This document shows, in pieces, positions 41,995 through 49,809 of a stretch of DNA of 64,000 bases. Under the pieces are notes generated by a model, which was not told the DNA's origin, searched no databases, and was given only the letters and a program-made list of their open reading frames with translations. Location: the NCBI GenBank assembly GCA_963834365.1, contig CAWIBS010000032.1:1-64000 (forward strand), given 5' to 3'. How positions within the stretch are numbered: the stretch's first letter is position 1; each line of letters starts with the position of its first letter. The position numbers and the translations under genes are program-made. Source of the DNA: CAWJAP01 sp963834365 (GTDB taxonomy: Bacteria > Acidobacteriota > Vicinamibacteria > Vicinamibacterales > Vicinamibacteraceae).

Positions 41995-42957
41995 TCATCG
42001 CCGGATCGACACCTCGGCCGGTTGGCCCGGGACCAACGGCACGTTCCACCCGCCTTCCAGATCGATCTTCGCGGCGTAGACGAGATTGACGCGCTCCGCG
42101 CGAGTCTCGACGGCTTTCGGCGTGAACTCGGCGTCAACGGCGATCTGGGCGACGCGCGCCTTGAACGTGCGATCCCTCCAGGCATCGACCGTGACCTCGG
42201 CCGCCTGACCTTGCTTCACCATGCCGAGCCGCGTCTCCGGGATGAACGTGCGCACGTACAGCCGGTCGGTGAACGCGAGGGTGAGTCCCGGCTGGCCTGG
42301 CGCCAGCAGTTGTCCGGGCTCGACCATGCGATGGACCACGATGGCGTCGGCCGGCGCCCTGATCTCGGCTTCGGCGGCGACGGTCTTCGACTGCGCCAGC
42401 TCGGTACGGGTCCTCGCCACCTCGTCTTCGGCCTGCTGGACCTGCCAGCGCCGCGCGCCTTCGCGGAGGACCTTCAGGCGGTTTTCGGCGGACGCGAGCG
42501 CGGCACGCGTGCGATCGACCTCGGTCCTGGCTCGATCGACGTCGCGCTCGGTGCCGACCTTCCGCGTGAGGAGGAACTGCTGGCGTTCGAGCTCGCGTTC
42601 GGCCGCGGCGAGAGCGGCGCGTCGATCGGTCACCTCGGCCTCGCCGGCGCCGATTTCGGCCCCGCGGCTTCCGGCTTCGAGATCCTTGAGCCGTGACTGC
42701 GCCGACGCGACGGCGGCGCGGCTGCGGTCCACCGACAGCAACGTCTCGCCGATGTCCAGCCTGATGAGCAAGTCGCCTGTCTTCACGCGATCGCCTTCAC
42801 GGACCTCGACCGCGACGACGCGCCCTGTGACCTTCGGGCTCAGATCCACCTGCGTCGCCTCGATGCGGCCGTTGAGGCGAATCACGTTCGGATCCTCCGC
42901 CTCCCGGCAGCCGATCGAGGAGGCGAGCAGGGCCGCGACGAACAGGCGACGTGTCAT
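41995..42957 (-). CDS. HlyD/YbhG-type membrane-fusion (adaptor) lipoprotein
   Basis: 320 residues, intact. An N-terminal signal with lipobox SSIGC, a biotinyl-lipoyl half-domain VTGRVVAVEVREGDRVKTGDLLIRLD, a long alpha-helical hairpin (about 70-195, with LERQQFLLTRKVGTERDVDRA), then EIRAPADAIVVHRMVEPGQLL, and a beta-barrel region. It links the inner-membrane ABC exporter to TolC. ATG 42957 is chosen (GGTGAGG upstream, overlapping the tolC stop); an in-frame GTG at 42969 is the alternative. Confidence 0.92.
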   Translation of the reverse strand: MTRRLFVAALLASSIGCREAEDPNVIRLNGRIEATQVDLSPKVTGRVVAVEVREGDRVKTGDLLIRLDIGETLLSVDRSRAAVASAQSRLKDLEAGSRGAEIGAGEAEVTDRRAALAAAERELERQQFLLTRKVGTERDVDRARTEVDRTRAALASAENRLKVLREGARRWQVQQAEDEVARTRTELAQSKTVAAEAEIRAPADAIVVHRMVEPGQLLAPGQPGLTLAFTDRLYVRTFIPETRLGMVKQGQAAEVTVDAWRDRTFKARVAQIAVDAEFTPKAVETRAERVNLVYAAKIDLEGGWNVPLVPGQPAEVSIRR

Positions 42958-42965
42958 GGTGGACC

Positions 42966-44537
42966 TCACCGGACCTCGATCTGGCGATCGCTCAGGATCG
43001 TGCCGCGGGCGCGCGCCAGCTCCGCCAGCGCCACACGGTACGTGGACAGTGTCGCCGACTCGGTCAACCGGGCGATGGCGAGGTCGTTCTGCCGCGTCAG
43101 CACCAGGAACGTGGTCGTGAGGCCGGCTTCGAATCGATCCTGCTCCGCCTGGAGCTGAATCTCCGCAGCAGCACGCTCGGCGCGAGCCGTCTCGATGCGC
43201 TGCGCGGCCGCGTTCAGCGCGGCGATGGCATTGCGGACCTCCACTGCAATCAAGAGGCGCAACTGCTCGCCGGCGACCACCGTCTGGCGCTGCGCGCTTT
43301 CGGCGATCGCCACCTCGGCGTGCGCCGTCCGACGGTTGAGCGACACGCTCACCGCGACGCCGACGGTGGCGTCGGGGAAACGCTGACGCAGCAGCAACGC
43401 CGCCGACGTGCCAAAGCCGCCGTCGAGATCGGGCGGGAACCCTGTCGGAAAGCTGGGGATCACGATGGCGTCCTCGTGCCGGCTCCCTGCGAGCCCGCGG
43501 GCCGAGTACGATCCCACGAGATCGACCTGCGGCTTGAGCCGGTTCCTCGCCGCGTCCACTTCAATCGCATCGAGCGCTGCCCGGGCATCGACCTCGGCCA
43601 GCTCGGGCCGCAGGGCGTGCGCGTCGTCGAGCGCGGCGCGAAGGTCGGGCACGACCGCGGCGATCTCGGGCACATCCACCGGGCGGATCTCGACATTCCA
43701 GAGTGGATCCTCGGCGCGATCGACGATGAGCGACTTGAGCAGGTGGTCGGCACGGGCACGTGTCTCGATGGCCTGGAGCAGTCCCCCTTTCCGGCGCTCG
43801 ATCTCGGCGTCTGGTTGTGCGATGTCGGACTCCGGCGTCACCTTCGCCTCGATCCGCGCCCGGACCTCGTCGCGTTGTTGCACCGCGAGATCCACGCTCG
43901 CGCGCCGGATCTCGACGTCCCGGGCTGCAGCGACCAGCGTCCAGTAGGCGCGCTCCACCGCCGCCGTCGTCTCGGCGATCGTGCGCCGCAGGGACGCCTC
44001 GGAGCGGTCGCGCGTCACGCGTGAGACGCGGATGGCGCGGCGTACCGGGTCGATGTGCCGGTTCTGGAGCAGCGGCTGGCGCAGCTCGACGGAGGCCGCG
44101 GTCAGCCACGCCGGCGACACCAGCGTCAGGAACGAGTTGCTCGTGTCGCGCACGACCGAGGTGCCCAGGGTCATCGTCGCCCCCGAGCCGAACAGCTGCG
44201 ACCAGCCGGCGCTGCCGAGGAAGCCGCGCGTGGTGGGCGCGAGCTCGTCCGGGGGCGCTCCCGAGAGCACCGACGTCGACGGGAGCGTCTGGTCGCGGTA
44301 GCGGACGTCGGCGCGGAACACCGGATCGTAGGCGCCCTCGGCACGCGTGACGCCCGCGTCGGCCTGCGTGACGCTCTCGCGTTCGACGGCGAGCGCGCGA
44401 TTGCGAGCCAGCGCCGCGGCAATCGCATCGGCGAGCGTGAGGTCCTGCTGTGCGACGGCGGGCCCCGCGATCAGAACGAGGAGCAGCGCCGGCACGCCAC
44501 GCGTGACGCAACGGGGTGCGGATCTACGCATTCGCAT
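42966..44537 (-). CDS. TolC-family outer-membrane efflux protein
   Basis: 523 residues, intact. A signal peptide ending GPAVAQ is followed by two outer-membrane-factor repeats: LTLADAIAAALARNRALAVERES, RQPLLQNRHIDPVRRAIRVSR, then VAVSVSLNRRTAHAEVAIAESA and FEAGLTTTFLVLTRQNDLA. Forms the outer-membrane duct of the exporter. Its start lies inside the 3' end of the small upstream gene (14-nt overlap), so the two are translationally coupled. Confidence 0.93.
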   Translation of the reverse strand: MRMRRSAPRCVTRGVPALLLVLIAGPAVAQQDLTLADAIAAALARNRALAVERESVTQADAGVTRAEGAYDPVFRADVRYRDQTLPSTSVLSGAPPDELAPTTRGFLGSAGWSQLFGSGATMTLGTSVVRDTSNSFLTLVSPAWLTAASVELRQPLLQNRHIDPVRRAIRVSRVTRDRSEASLRRTIAETTAAVERAYWTLVAAARDVEIRRASVDLAVQQRDEVRARIEAKVTPESDIAQPDAEIERRKGGLLQAIETRARADHLLKSLIVDRAEDPLWNVEIRPVDVPEIAAVVPDLRAALDDAHALRPELAEVDARAALDAIEVDAARNRLKPQVDLVGSYSARGLAGSRHEDAIVIPSFPTGFPPDLDGGFGTSAALLLRQRFPDATVGVAVSVSLNRRTAHAEVAIAESAQRQTVVAGEQLRLLIAVEVRNAIAALNAAAQRIETARAERAAAEIQLQAEQDRFEAGLTTTFLVLTRQNDLAIARLTESATLSTYRVALAELARARGTILSDRQIEVR

Positions 44538-44772
44538 CGGGATCGTCCGTCCGAAGGCTGGCCTTCTGCAGGCGTGGATCGATGGTGGCGGCCAGCGTGG
44601 CCCACGTCTCGACGGGCGTGGCGACGAGTGCAGCCCGTTCCGAGGCCGTGAGCTCGAGACCGAGTCCGGCGAGCTCGTCGAGCACGCGGCCGCCCGCGGA
44701 CATGAACTGCTGCCGGAGACGCTCGTCCGTGACGAGCCGTCCGATGATCACTTCGACATGGCGCTGGGACAT
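44524..44772 (-). CDS. Small protein resembling the Os1348-type NHLP-clan RiPP precursors
   Basis: 82 residues, intact: an N-terminal MSQRHVEVIIGRLVTDERLR helix, then QQFMSAGGRVLDELAGLGLE, LTASERAALVA, and a tail with IDPRLQKASL. This pattern (short helix, GRL.TDE.LR, LTxxExAAL) is that of the 'Os1348 family NHLP clan' leader-like proteins. I recognise it by eye only. There is no Cys/Ser/Thr-rich core after the leader, so it may not be processed. It is the first gene after a sigma-54-like promoter, overlaps tolC by 14 nt, and lies downstream of an NtrC-type activator. It could be an exported peptide, a chaperone or a regulator of the exporter. Confidence 0.65.
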   Translation of the reverse strand: MSQRHVEVIIGRLVTDERLRQQFMSAGGRVLDELAGLGLELTASERAALVATPVETWATLAATIDPRLQKASLRTDDPDANA

Positions 44773-44813
44773 GGGCGTTCTCGTGTCAGCGCGGACTGCG
44801 CTGTCCCCACGAG

Positions 44814-44829
44814 AGCAAGAGCGCAGCCG
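44814..44829 (-). promoter_or_regulatory. Sigma-54 (-24/-12) promoter of the small-protein/TolC/ABC operon
   Basis: On the minus strand CGGCTGCGCTCTTGCT has GG and GC 10 bp apart and TTGCT at -12. The -24 side departs from consensus (GGCTGC for GGCACG). A start near 44803 would give an approximately 31-nt leader before the ATG at 44772. Confidence 0.55.
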
Positions 44830-44913
44830 TCTCGCGTTTTCGAGGCGATGAGGATCCAAGTGCTGGCCCGGGAAGTCGTTGGGCGTGGTCTCGCTCCGGA
44901 GACGCGAGAACGG

Positions 44914-44940
44914 CGTGTGCGCAGATCTGCGCACATTGCG
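44914..44940 (-). promoter_or_regulatory. Palindromic upstream activator site (three TGCGCA boxes)
   Basis: TGTGCGCAGATCTGCGCACA at 44914-44933 is a perfect 20-bp palindrome. A further TGCGCA follows at 44935-44940, so TGCGCA occurs three times at 9-10 bp spacing, about one helical turn. It lies about 85-110 bp upstream of the -24 element, the usual place for an NtrC-type enhancer, and directly after the activator gene. Confidence 0.6.
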
Positions 44941-44975
44941 CAAACCGGGGACACAGTGGTCGGGTGGCCGCCGGC

Positions 44976-46538
44976 TCAGACGAGGCCGTGGCGGCGCAGT
45001 CTGACGTAGAGCTGGGTGCGGGTCAGCCCCAGGGCACGAGCCGCCTTGGTCTTGTTGAAGCGGGCGTCGGTCAACGCCTGTCTGACGACCTCGCGCTCCA
45101 GCGTCCGCAGATCCTGCGTGGCTGGTGGGCTGACGTCGCGTGACGACGGCGGGTGGGTGGGGGAGATGGCAGCGGCAGTGTCCCGCGGAGCCGGACGCGA
45201 GCGGAGCGAGAGATGCGAGGCGGTGATGAGGCCGCCGTCGCAGAGAATCGCCGCCCGTTCGAGCGCGTTCTTCAGCTCGCGGACGTTGCCGGGCCAGTCG
45301 TGCGCCAGGAGCACGTCGCGGGCGCACGTCGAGATCCCGGCGGGCGGACGTCCGAGGCTGCGTCCGAGATCCGCGAGAAAGGCCTCGCTCAGCAGGAGCA
45401 CGTCGTCCTGACGATCGCGCAGCGGCGCGAGCTCGATCGCGAAGACGTGGAGCCGGTAGTACAGATCCTCGCGGAACATCCCGCGTGCAATGGCGGCGGA
45501 AAGGTCGCGGTTGGTGGCCGCGATCAGGCGGACGTCGGCGTTGAGGGTGCGCGTGCCGCCGAGGCGCTGGAACTCGCGGGTCTCGAGGACGCGCAGGAGC
45601 TTGACCTGCGCGGACAGGCTCAGCTCGCCGACCTCATCGAGCAGGAGCGTGCCGCCGGACGCGAGCTCGAGGTGCCCGGGCTTGGCCTGTGTCGCGCCGG
45701 TGAACGCGCCCCGCTCGTAGCCGAACAGCTCCGACTCCAGCAGCTGATCCGGCATGGCCGCGCAATTGAGGGCGATGAACGGCCAGGACTTGCGACGCGA
45801 CGCGCGGTGGATGTACCGCGCGACGACTTCCTTGCCCGTGCCCGATTCTCCGAGCAGGAGCACCGTGGTGTCTGTCGCCGCGACCTGTGTCGCCTGTCGC
45901 AGCGCGGTCTTCCACGCGAGCGACGAGCCCACGGCCCGGTGATGGGGCGCGAGCGACGCGAGCTCGTCCGAGAGGGCTTGCACGCGCGCCTCGAGCGCGA
46001 TCGCCCGTTCGCGGACCTCAGCGGCGCGCGCGGCCGCCTCGGAGAGGCGCTGGTGAGAGAGCGCCAGCGCGACGTAGTCGGCGATGCGCCGGGCGAACAT
46101 CACATCCGTCTCGTGATAGAAGCCGGGCGTGAACGACAGAAAGCTGAGCACGGCGGCGAGCTCGCCGTGGACGTGGACGGGGACGACAAGGGCGGCGCGG
46201 AACCCCTTGTCGTAGGGCGGCGTCCCGCGAAGCGAGGGTTCCGACTGGACGTCCGGAAAGATCCGGAAGCTCCAGTGCGTGTCGAGCAGCTCTCGCAAGG
46301 GCGGAACGATCGCGACGCGCGCCGGGACGTGACCGTTCGCGAGTGCGCCCGCGAGGGCGTAGGGGATCACCGACTGGCGATCCGGGCTCAGCACCGGGAG
46401 TCCGAGGCCGTCATGGGGCAACACGCGCTGGGCGATCGCGGAGATGCGTCCGAACACGTCGCGAATGTCGAGGACGCCGGCCAGGGTCGGCAGAAGCTCG
46501 TCGGTGACCGCCAATCGCTGCAGCTGCTCGAGATCCAT
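44976..46538 (-). CDS. Sigma-54-dependent transcriptional activator (GAF-AAA+-Fis)
   Basis: 520 residues, intact. An N-terminal GAF-type sensor (about 20-165) is followed by a coiled linker (170-195), then an AAA+ domain with Walker A GESGTGKE at 230-237, the sigma-54-contact loop GAFTGA at 277-282, Walker B LLLDEV at 298-303 and the sensor region WPGNVRELKNALERA at 415-429. A Fis-type helix-turn-helix is at about 480-517 (NKTKAARALGLTRTQLYVRLRR). No receiver domain is present, so it is ligand- rather than phosphorylation-controlled. It is probably the direct activator of the operon that follows. TATCAT lies 11 bp before the ATG. Confidence 0.93.
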   Translation of the reverse strand: MDLEQLQRLAVTDELLPTLAGVLDIRDVFGRISAIAQRVLPHDGLGLPVLSPDRQSVIPYALAGALANGHVPARVAIVPPLRELLDTHWSFRIFPDVQSEPSLRGTPPYDKGFRAALVVPVHVHGELAAVLSFLSFTPGFYHETDVMFARRIADYVALALSHQRLSEAAARAAEVRERAIALEARVQALSDELASLAPHHRAVGSSLAWKTALRQATQVAATDTTVLLLGESGTGKEVVARYIHRASRRKSWPFIALNCAAMPDQLLESELFGYERGAFTGATQAKPGHLELASGGTLLLDEVGELSLSAQVKLLRVLETREFQRLGGTRTLNADVRLIAATNRDLSAAIARGMFREDLYYRLHVFAIELAPLRDRQDDVLLLSEAFLADLGRSLGRPPAGISTCARDVLLAHDWPGNVRELKNALERAAILCDGGLITASHLSLRSRPAPRDTAAAISPTHPPSSRDVSPPATQDLRTLEREVVRQALTDARFNKTKAARALGLTRTQLYVRLRRHGLV

Positions 46539-46549
46539 GCGACCGCCGG

Positions 46550-46555
46550 ATGATA
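46550..46555 (-). promoter_or_regulatory. -10-like TATCAT before the activator gene
   Basis: TATCAT lies 11 bp before the ATG at 46538 on the minus strand. A GGGACTGTCCC palindrome follows at 46561-46571. Confidence 0.35.
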
Positions 46556-46624
46556 CCGCCGGGACTGTCCCCGGGCAGGCGCAAAAGAGGGACGGGCCTC
46601 GATTGGGGGAAGTGGCGCGATTGG

Positions 46625-46666
46625 TTGAAGTTGTGGTGTGTCGGATTACGATGTATCGTAGTCCGA
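46625..46666 (+). promoter_or_regulatory. padR promoter overlapping an inverted-repeat operator
   Basis: TTGAAG and TACGAT are 16 bp apart. TCGGATTACGAT and ATCGTAGTCCGA (46641-46652 and 46655-46666) form a 12-bp inverted repeat with one mismatch around GT, covering the -10 element. This is the expected layout for PadR autorepression. The ATG of padR is 10 bp downstream. Confidence 0.6.
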
Positions 46667-46676
46667 AACACGCACC

Positions 46677-47015
46677 ATGAGACGCAACTTGACGCCGACG
46701 ATGGTCCACATCCTCCTCTGCCTGACAGAAGGGGAACGGCACGGCTATGCGATCAAGCAGGAGGTCGAGCAACGGACGGACCGCGACGTCCGCCTCGGAC
46801 CCGGGACCCTCTACGAGGCCATTCAGCGTCTCGAGCGATCCGGATTCCTCCGCCCCGTGACCCGGGCCGCCGAGGCCCTGGCAGACCGGCCGCGCCGGTA
46901 CTACCGGCTGACGCCCCAGGGTCTCGCCGCGCTGCGCGACGAGATCGCGCGCTTTGAACGCCTGGTGGCGCACGCGCGCCAGCGTCCGCGGCTCAAGGGA
47001 GTCGAGCCGGCGTGA
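46677..47015 (+). CDS. PadR-family transcriptional regulator
   Basis: 112 residues, intact. Winged-helix domain: TPTMVHILLCLTEGERHGYAI, then VRLGPGTLYEAIQRLERSGFL (recognition helix) and RRYYRLTPQGLAALRDEI. Controls its own promoter and probably the permease that overlaps it (GTGA, 4 nt). The PadR/MacB-type permease pair is common in Acidobacteria. It is divergent from the sigma-54 activator gene. Confidence 0.92.
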   Translation: MRRNLTPTMVHILLCLTEGERHGYAIKQEVEQRTDRDVRLGPGTLYEAIQRLERSGFLRPVTRAAEALADRPRRYYRLTPQGLAALRDEIARFERLVAHARQRPRLKGVEPA

Positions 47016-49765
47016 CACCCCCGGTGTCCCCGGCGTCTCCGCAACGGACAGAGTCCGCCGGCGGCGGCCCGATGCCCCGTGACGCCGCGTCGCGCCTCTA
47101 TCGCGCGCTGCTGCGCCTGTATCCGCGCACCTTCCGATCGACCTACGGCGACGAGCTCGTCACCCTCTTCGATGCGACACGCGCCGAGCCGCGATTCGCC
47201 GGCGCACGAGGGGCCATCCGCTTCTGGCAGCTCGTGCTGTCCGACCTCTCGCGCTCACTGCTCCGCCTGCACGTCACCGCCCGCGTCCCGTCACCCGCCG
47301 GACCGATCCGGCAATCGAGGAGTTTCGCCGCCATGCTTCGCGACGATCTGCGCGACACGATCCGCACTGCTGCGACGGCGCCCCGGTTTCACCACGCTGG
47401 CGATCCTGCTGCTGGCCCTCGGCCTTGGCGCGAACGCGCTGATCTTCGCGTTGGCGGACGGCCTCGTGCTGACGCCGTTCCCCTATCGCGATCCCGACCG
47501 CCTCGTGGCGATCGGCGTCGCGTTCCCGCGGCTCAACGCAGCGAGCGCGTCGTCGAAGCACTCTCGGCAGCCGAGTACACCGACATCGCGACTGCCGGGA
47601 CGCTGCATCAGGTGATGGCGTTCGACCTCGGGAACCGCAACCTCTCGGCGGGCGGCCGCGCCGAACGTGTGTTCACCGGGAAGATCTGGGGGAACCCCTT
47701 CGACACGCTCGGCATGCCCGCACTCCACGGCCGCGGCTTCCTCCCGCACGAGATGCGGCCCGGCGGCGCGCCGGTCGCCATCCTCAGCCACCGCGTCTTC
47801 GTCAGCCAGTTCAACGCCGATCCGTCGATCGTCGGCCGGGCCGTCCGCGTCAACGGCGAGTCGACGACCGTCGTCGGCGTCATGCCGCCCCGGCTCCTGC
47901 TGATCGGCACCGACCTGTGGATACCGCTCGTCGTCGACCCGATAGAGTGGCCGCGGGGCCGCCGCCAGCTCACCGTCATCGGCCGGCTGCGGCCCGGTGC
48001 CGCGCTCGACCGCGCGAACGCGGAGCTCGCCGCGCTCGCGGCCCGCACGGCACGCGATCACGCCAGCGCTCACCGCGAATACGACGGTTGGCGGCTGACG
48101 GCCGCGCCCTTGCACCACGCGCTCATGCGGGAACAGCGCCCGCTCGCCGTGCTGCTGCTGGCCGCGGCGGCGCTCGTCCTCGTCCTGCTCTGCGCGAACC
48201 TCACCAACGCGCTGCTCGCGCAGTCCAACACGCGCCGGCGCGAGATCGCCGTCCGCGTCGCGCTCGGCGCGAGCCGCTGGGCGATCGCCCGGCGCCTCCT
48301 GCTCGAGAGCCTGATGATCGCCGCGCTCGGCGGTGCGCTCGGCTTCGCGCTCGCATTCGTCGGGCTCGCGACAATAAGGCCGCTCCTCCCGCCGATGCTC
48401 GCGTCGATGGGCCTCGACGCCAGCCTGACGCTGCGGGGTGTGCTCTACGGATTGGTGGTCACCACGCTTGCGGGTGTCGCCACCGGGCTGGTACCCGCCC
48501 TGCAGGCCTCGCTGCTGTCGCCCGAACACGCACTGCGGGCGCACGGCCTCGGCGCCACGGGCGCGCGCCGCGCCCAGCGCGTCCAGCAGGGGCTCATCGT
48601 CGTGCAGGTCGCCGTGGCGGCCATGCTGCTCGTCGGCGGGGGACTGCTCACACGGAGCGTGCTCGCGCTTCAGTCGATCGACCCGGGCTTCGACCGGCAC
48701 AACGTCCTCACGATGCGGATCACGCTGCCGCCGCAGAAATACAATCCCGCCGGCATCGCCGCATTCTTCGAGGCACTGGTCGACAGAGTCCGATCGCTGC
48801 CCGGGACCGAACGGGCCTCCGTGGCCACGCAGTTCCCACCGATTGTCACCTTCTCGACGCGGGTGCGGATCGACGGGTCACCATCGAGTGGCGCGGGCGC
48901 GCTCCCGATGTCCCTCTTCACGCTGGCGAGCGCCGACTATTTCGCGACCCTGCGCATGACGCTCGCCGCGGGACGCCTGTTCGACGCGCGCGACACGCAC
49001 GGCGCGCCGCAGGCCGCGGTCGTGAACGAGACGTTTGCCCGCCGCTATTTCGCCGGGGGTCCGGCGATCGGCCGCCGCATTGCGATGGCCGGCGAGGATG
49101 CCGCGAGCAAGGATGTCCGCTGGGCCGAAGTCGTGGGCGTCGTGCGCGACATACGAAGCCAGGGCCCGGCGGCCCCGCACTCTCCGGAGCTCTATCTCGA
49201 CGTCAGACAGCTCGATCTCTGGTGGAACCAGCTGTTCCTCCTCGTGCGCACGAACGGCGACCCGCTCGCCATGCTGGCCGACGTGCGGCGCGCGGTCGCG
49301 GCCATCGATCCCGATCAGCCGGTGTATGCCGTCCAGACGCTCGACGAGGCGTTCGGGCAGGTCGAGCTCCAGCGGCGGGTGACGACGGGCCTCGTCGCCG
49401 CCTTCGGCATCCTGGCGTTGACGCTGGCGGGGGTGGGCATCTACGGCGTGCTCGCGTGCGCCGTGGTGGCGCGCACGCGTGAGATTGCCGTGCGCGTCGC
49501 GCTGGGTGCCGACCGTCGCCGCGTGGCCACGCGCGTCACACTCGATGCGCTGTTGCTGGTCGCCGTCGGCCTCGTCGCGGGACTCGGCGGTGCGCGCCTG
49601 CTCGGGCCGATGGTCGAGCGCCTGCTCTACCAGGTCCGTTCGAGCGACGCGGCAACCTTCGCGACCGTCGGCATCGTCCTGGCGATCGTCGGCCTCGCCG
49701 CGGCCGCAATCCCCGCGCTCCGCGCAACTCGCATCGACCCGGCCGTCGCCCTGCGCATGGAGTGA
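47012..49765 (+). CDS. MacB-type duplicated ABC transporter permease (ADOP family) paired with PadR
   Basis: About 917 residues. It has the N-terminal cytoplasmic region specific to the PadR-linked group (RLYRALLRLYPRTFRSTYGDEL), then the first helix LAILLLALGLGANALIFALADGLV and its periplasmic MacB-core. Central helices start AVLLLAAAALVLVLLCANL, a second periplasmic domain follows, and the last helices (ILALTLAGVGIYGVLACAVVA, EIAVRVALGAD) end ATRIDPAVALRME. Two compensating indels (about 47375 and 47555) put the first helix in another frame. The GTG start overlaps the padR stop. No ATPase is nearby. Confidence 0.9.
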   Translation: MTPPVSPASPQRTESAGGGPMPRDAASRLYRALLRLYPRTFRSTYGDELVTLFDATRAEPRFAGARGAIRFWQLVLSDLSRSLLRLHVTARVPSPAGPIRQSRSFAAMLRDDLRDTIRTAATAPRFHHAGDPAAGPRPWRERADLRVGGRPRADAVPLSRSRPPRGDRRRVPAAQRSERVVEALSAAEYTDIATAGTLHQVMAFDLGNRNLSAGGRAERVFTGKIWGNPFDTLGMPALHGRGFLPHEMRPGGAPVAILSHRVFVSQFNADPSIVGRAVRVNGESTTVVGVMPPRLLLIGTDLWIPLVVDPIEWPRGRRQLTVIGRLRPGAALDRANAELAALAARTARDHASAHREYDGWRLTAAPLHHALMREQRPLAVLLLAAAALVLVLLCANLTNALLAQSNTRRREIAVRVALGASRWAIARRLLLESLMIAALGGALGFALAFVGLATIRPLLPPMLASMGLDASLTLRGVLYGLVVTTLAGVATGLVPALQASLLSPEHALRAHGLGATGARRAQRVQQGLIVVQVAVAAMLLVGGGLLTRSVLALQSIDPGFDRHNVLTMRITLPPQKYNPAGIAAFFEALVDRVRSLPGTERASVATQFPPIVTFSTRVRIDGSPSSGAGALPMSLFTLASADYFATLRMTLAAGRLFDARDTHGAPQAAVVNETFARRYFAGGPAIGRRIAMAGEDAASKDVRWAEVVGVVRDIRSQGPAAPHSPELYLDVRQLDLWWNQLFLLVRTNGDPLAMLADVRRAVAAIDPDQPVYAVQTLDEAFGQVELQRRVTTGLVAAFGILALTLAGVGIYGVLACAVVARTREIAVRVALGADRRRVATRVTLDALLLVAVGLVAGLGGARLLGPMVERLLYQVRSSDAATFATVGIVLAIVGLAAAAIPALRATRIDPAVALRME

Positions 49766-49796
49766 GCGGGCGCGGCCGTGCCTCCGGCACCTGATG

Positions 49797-49802
49797 TAGT
49801 AT
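49797..49802 (+). promoter_or_regulatory. -10-like TAGTAT, leaderless start of the molybdenum hydroxylase operon
   Basis: TAGTAT ends 7 bp before the ATG at 49810 with no ribosome binding site. Confidence 0.4.
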
Positions 49803-49809
49803 CGGCGCC

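Noticed and set aside
44524..45327. A longer version of the small leader-like protein starting near 45327
   Set aside because: The N-terminal extension is Arg/Pro-rich and antisense to no conserved feature; it overlaps the activator's 3' end. The family-like start is MSQRHVEV at 44772, downstream of the promoter.
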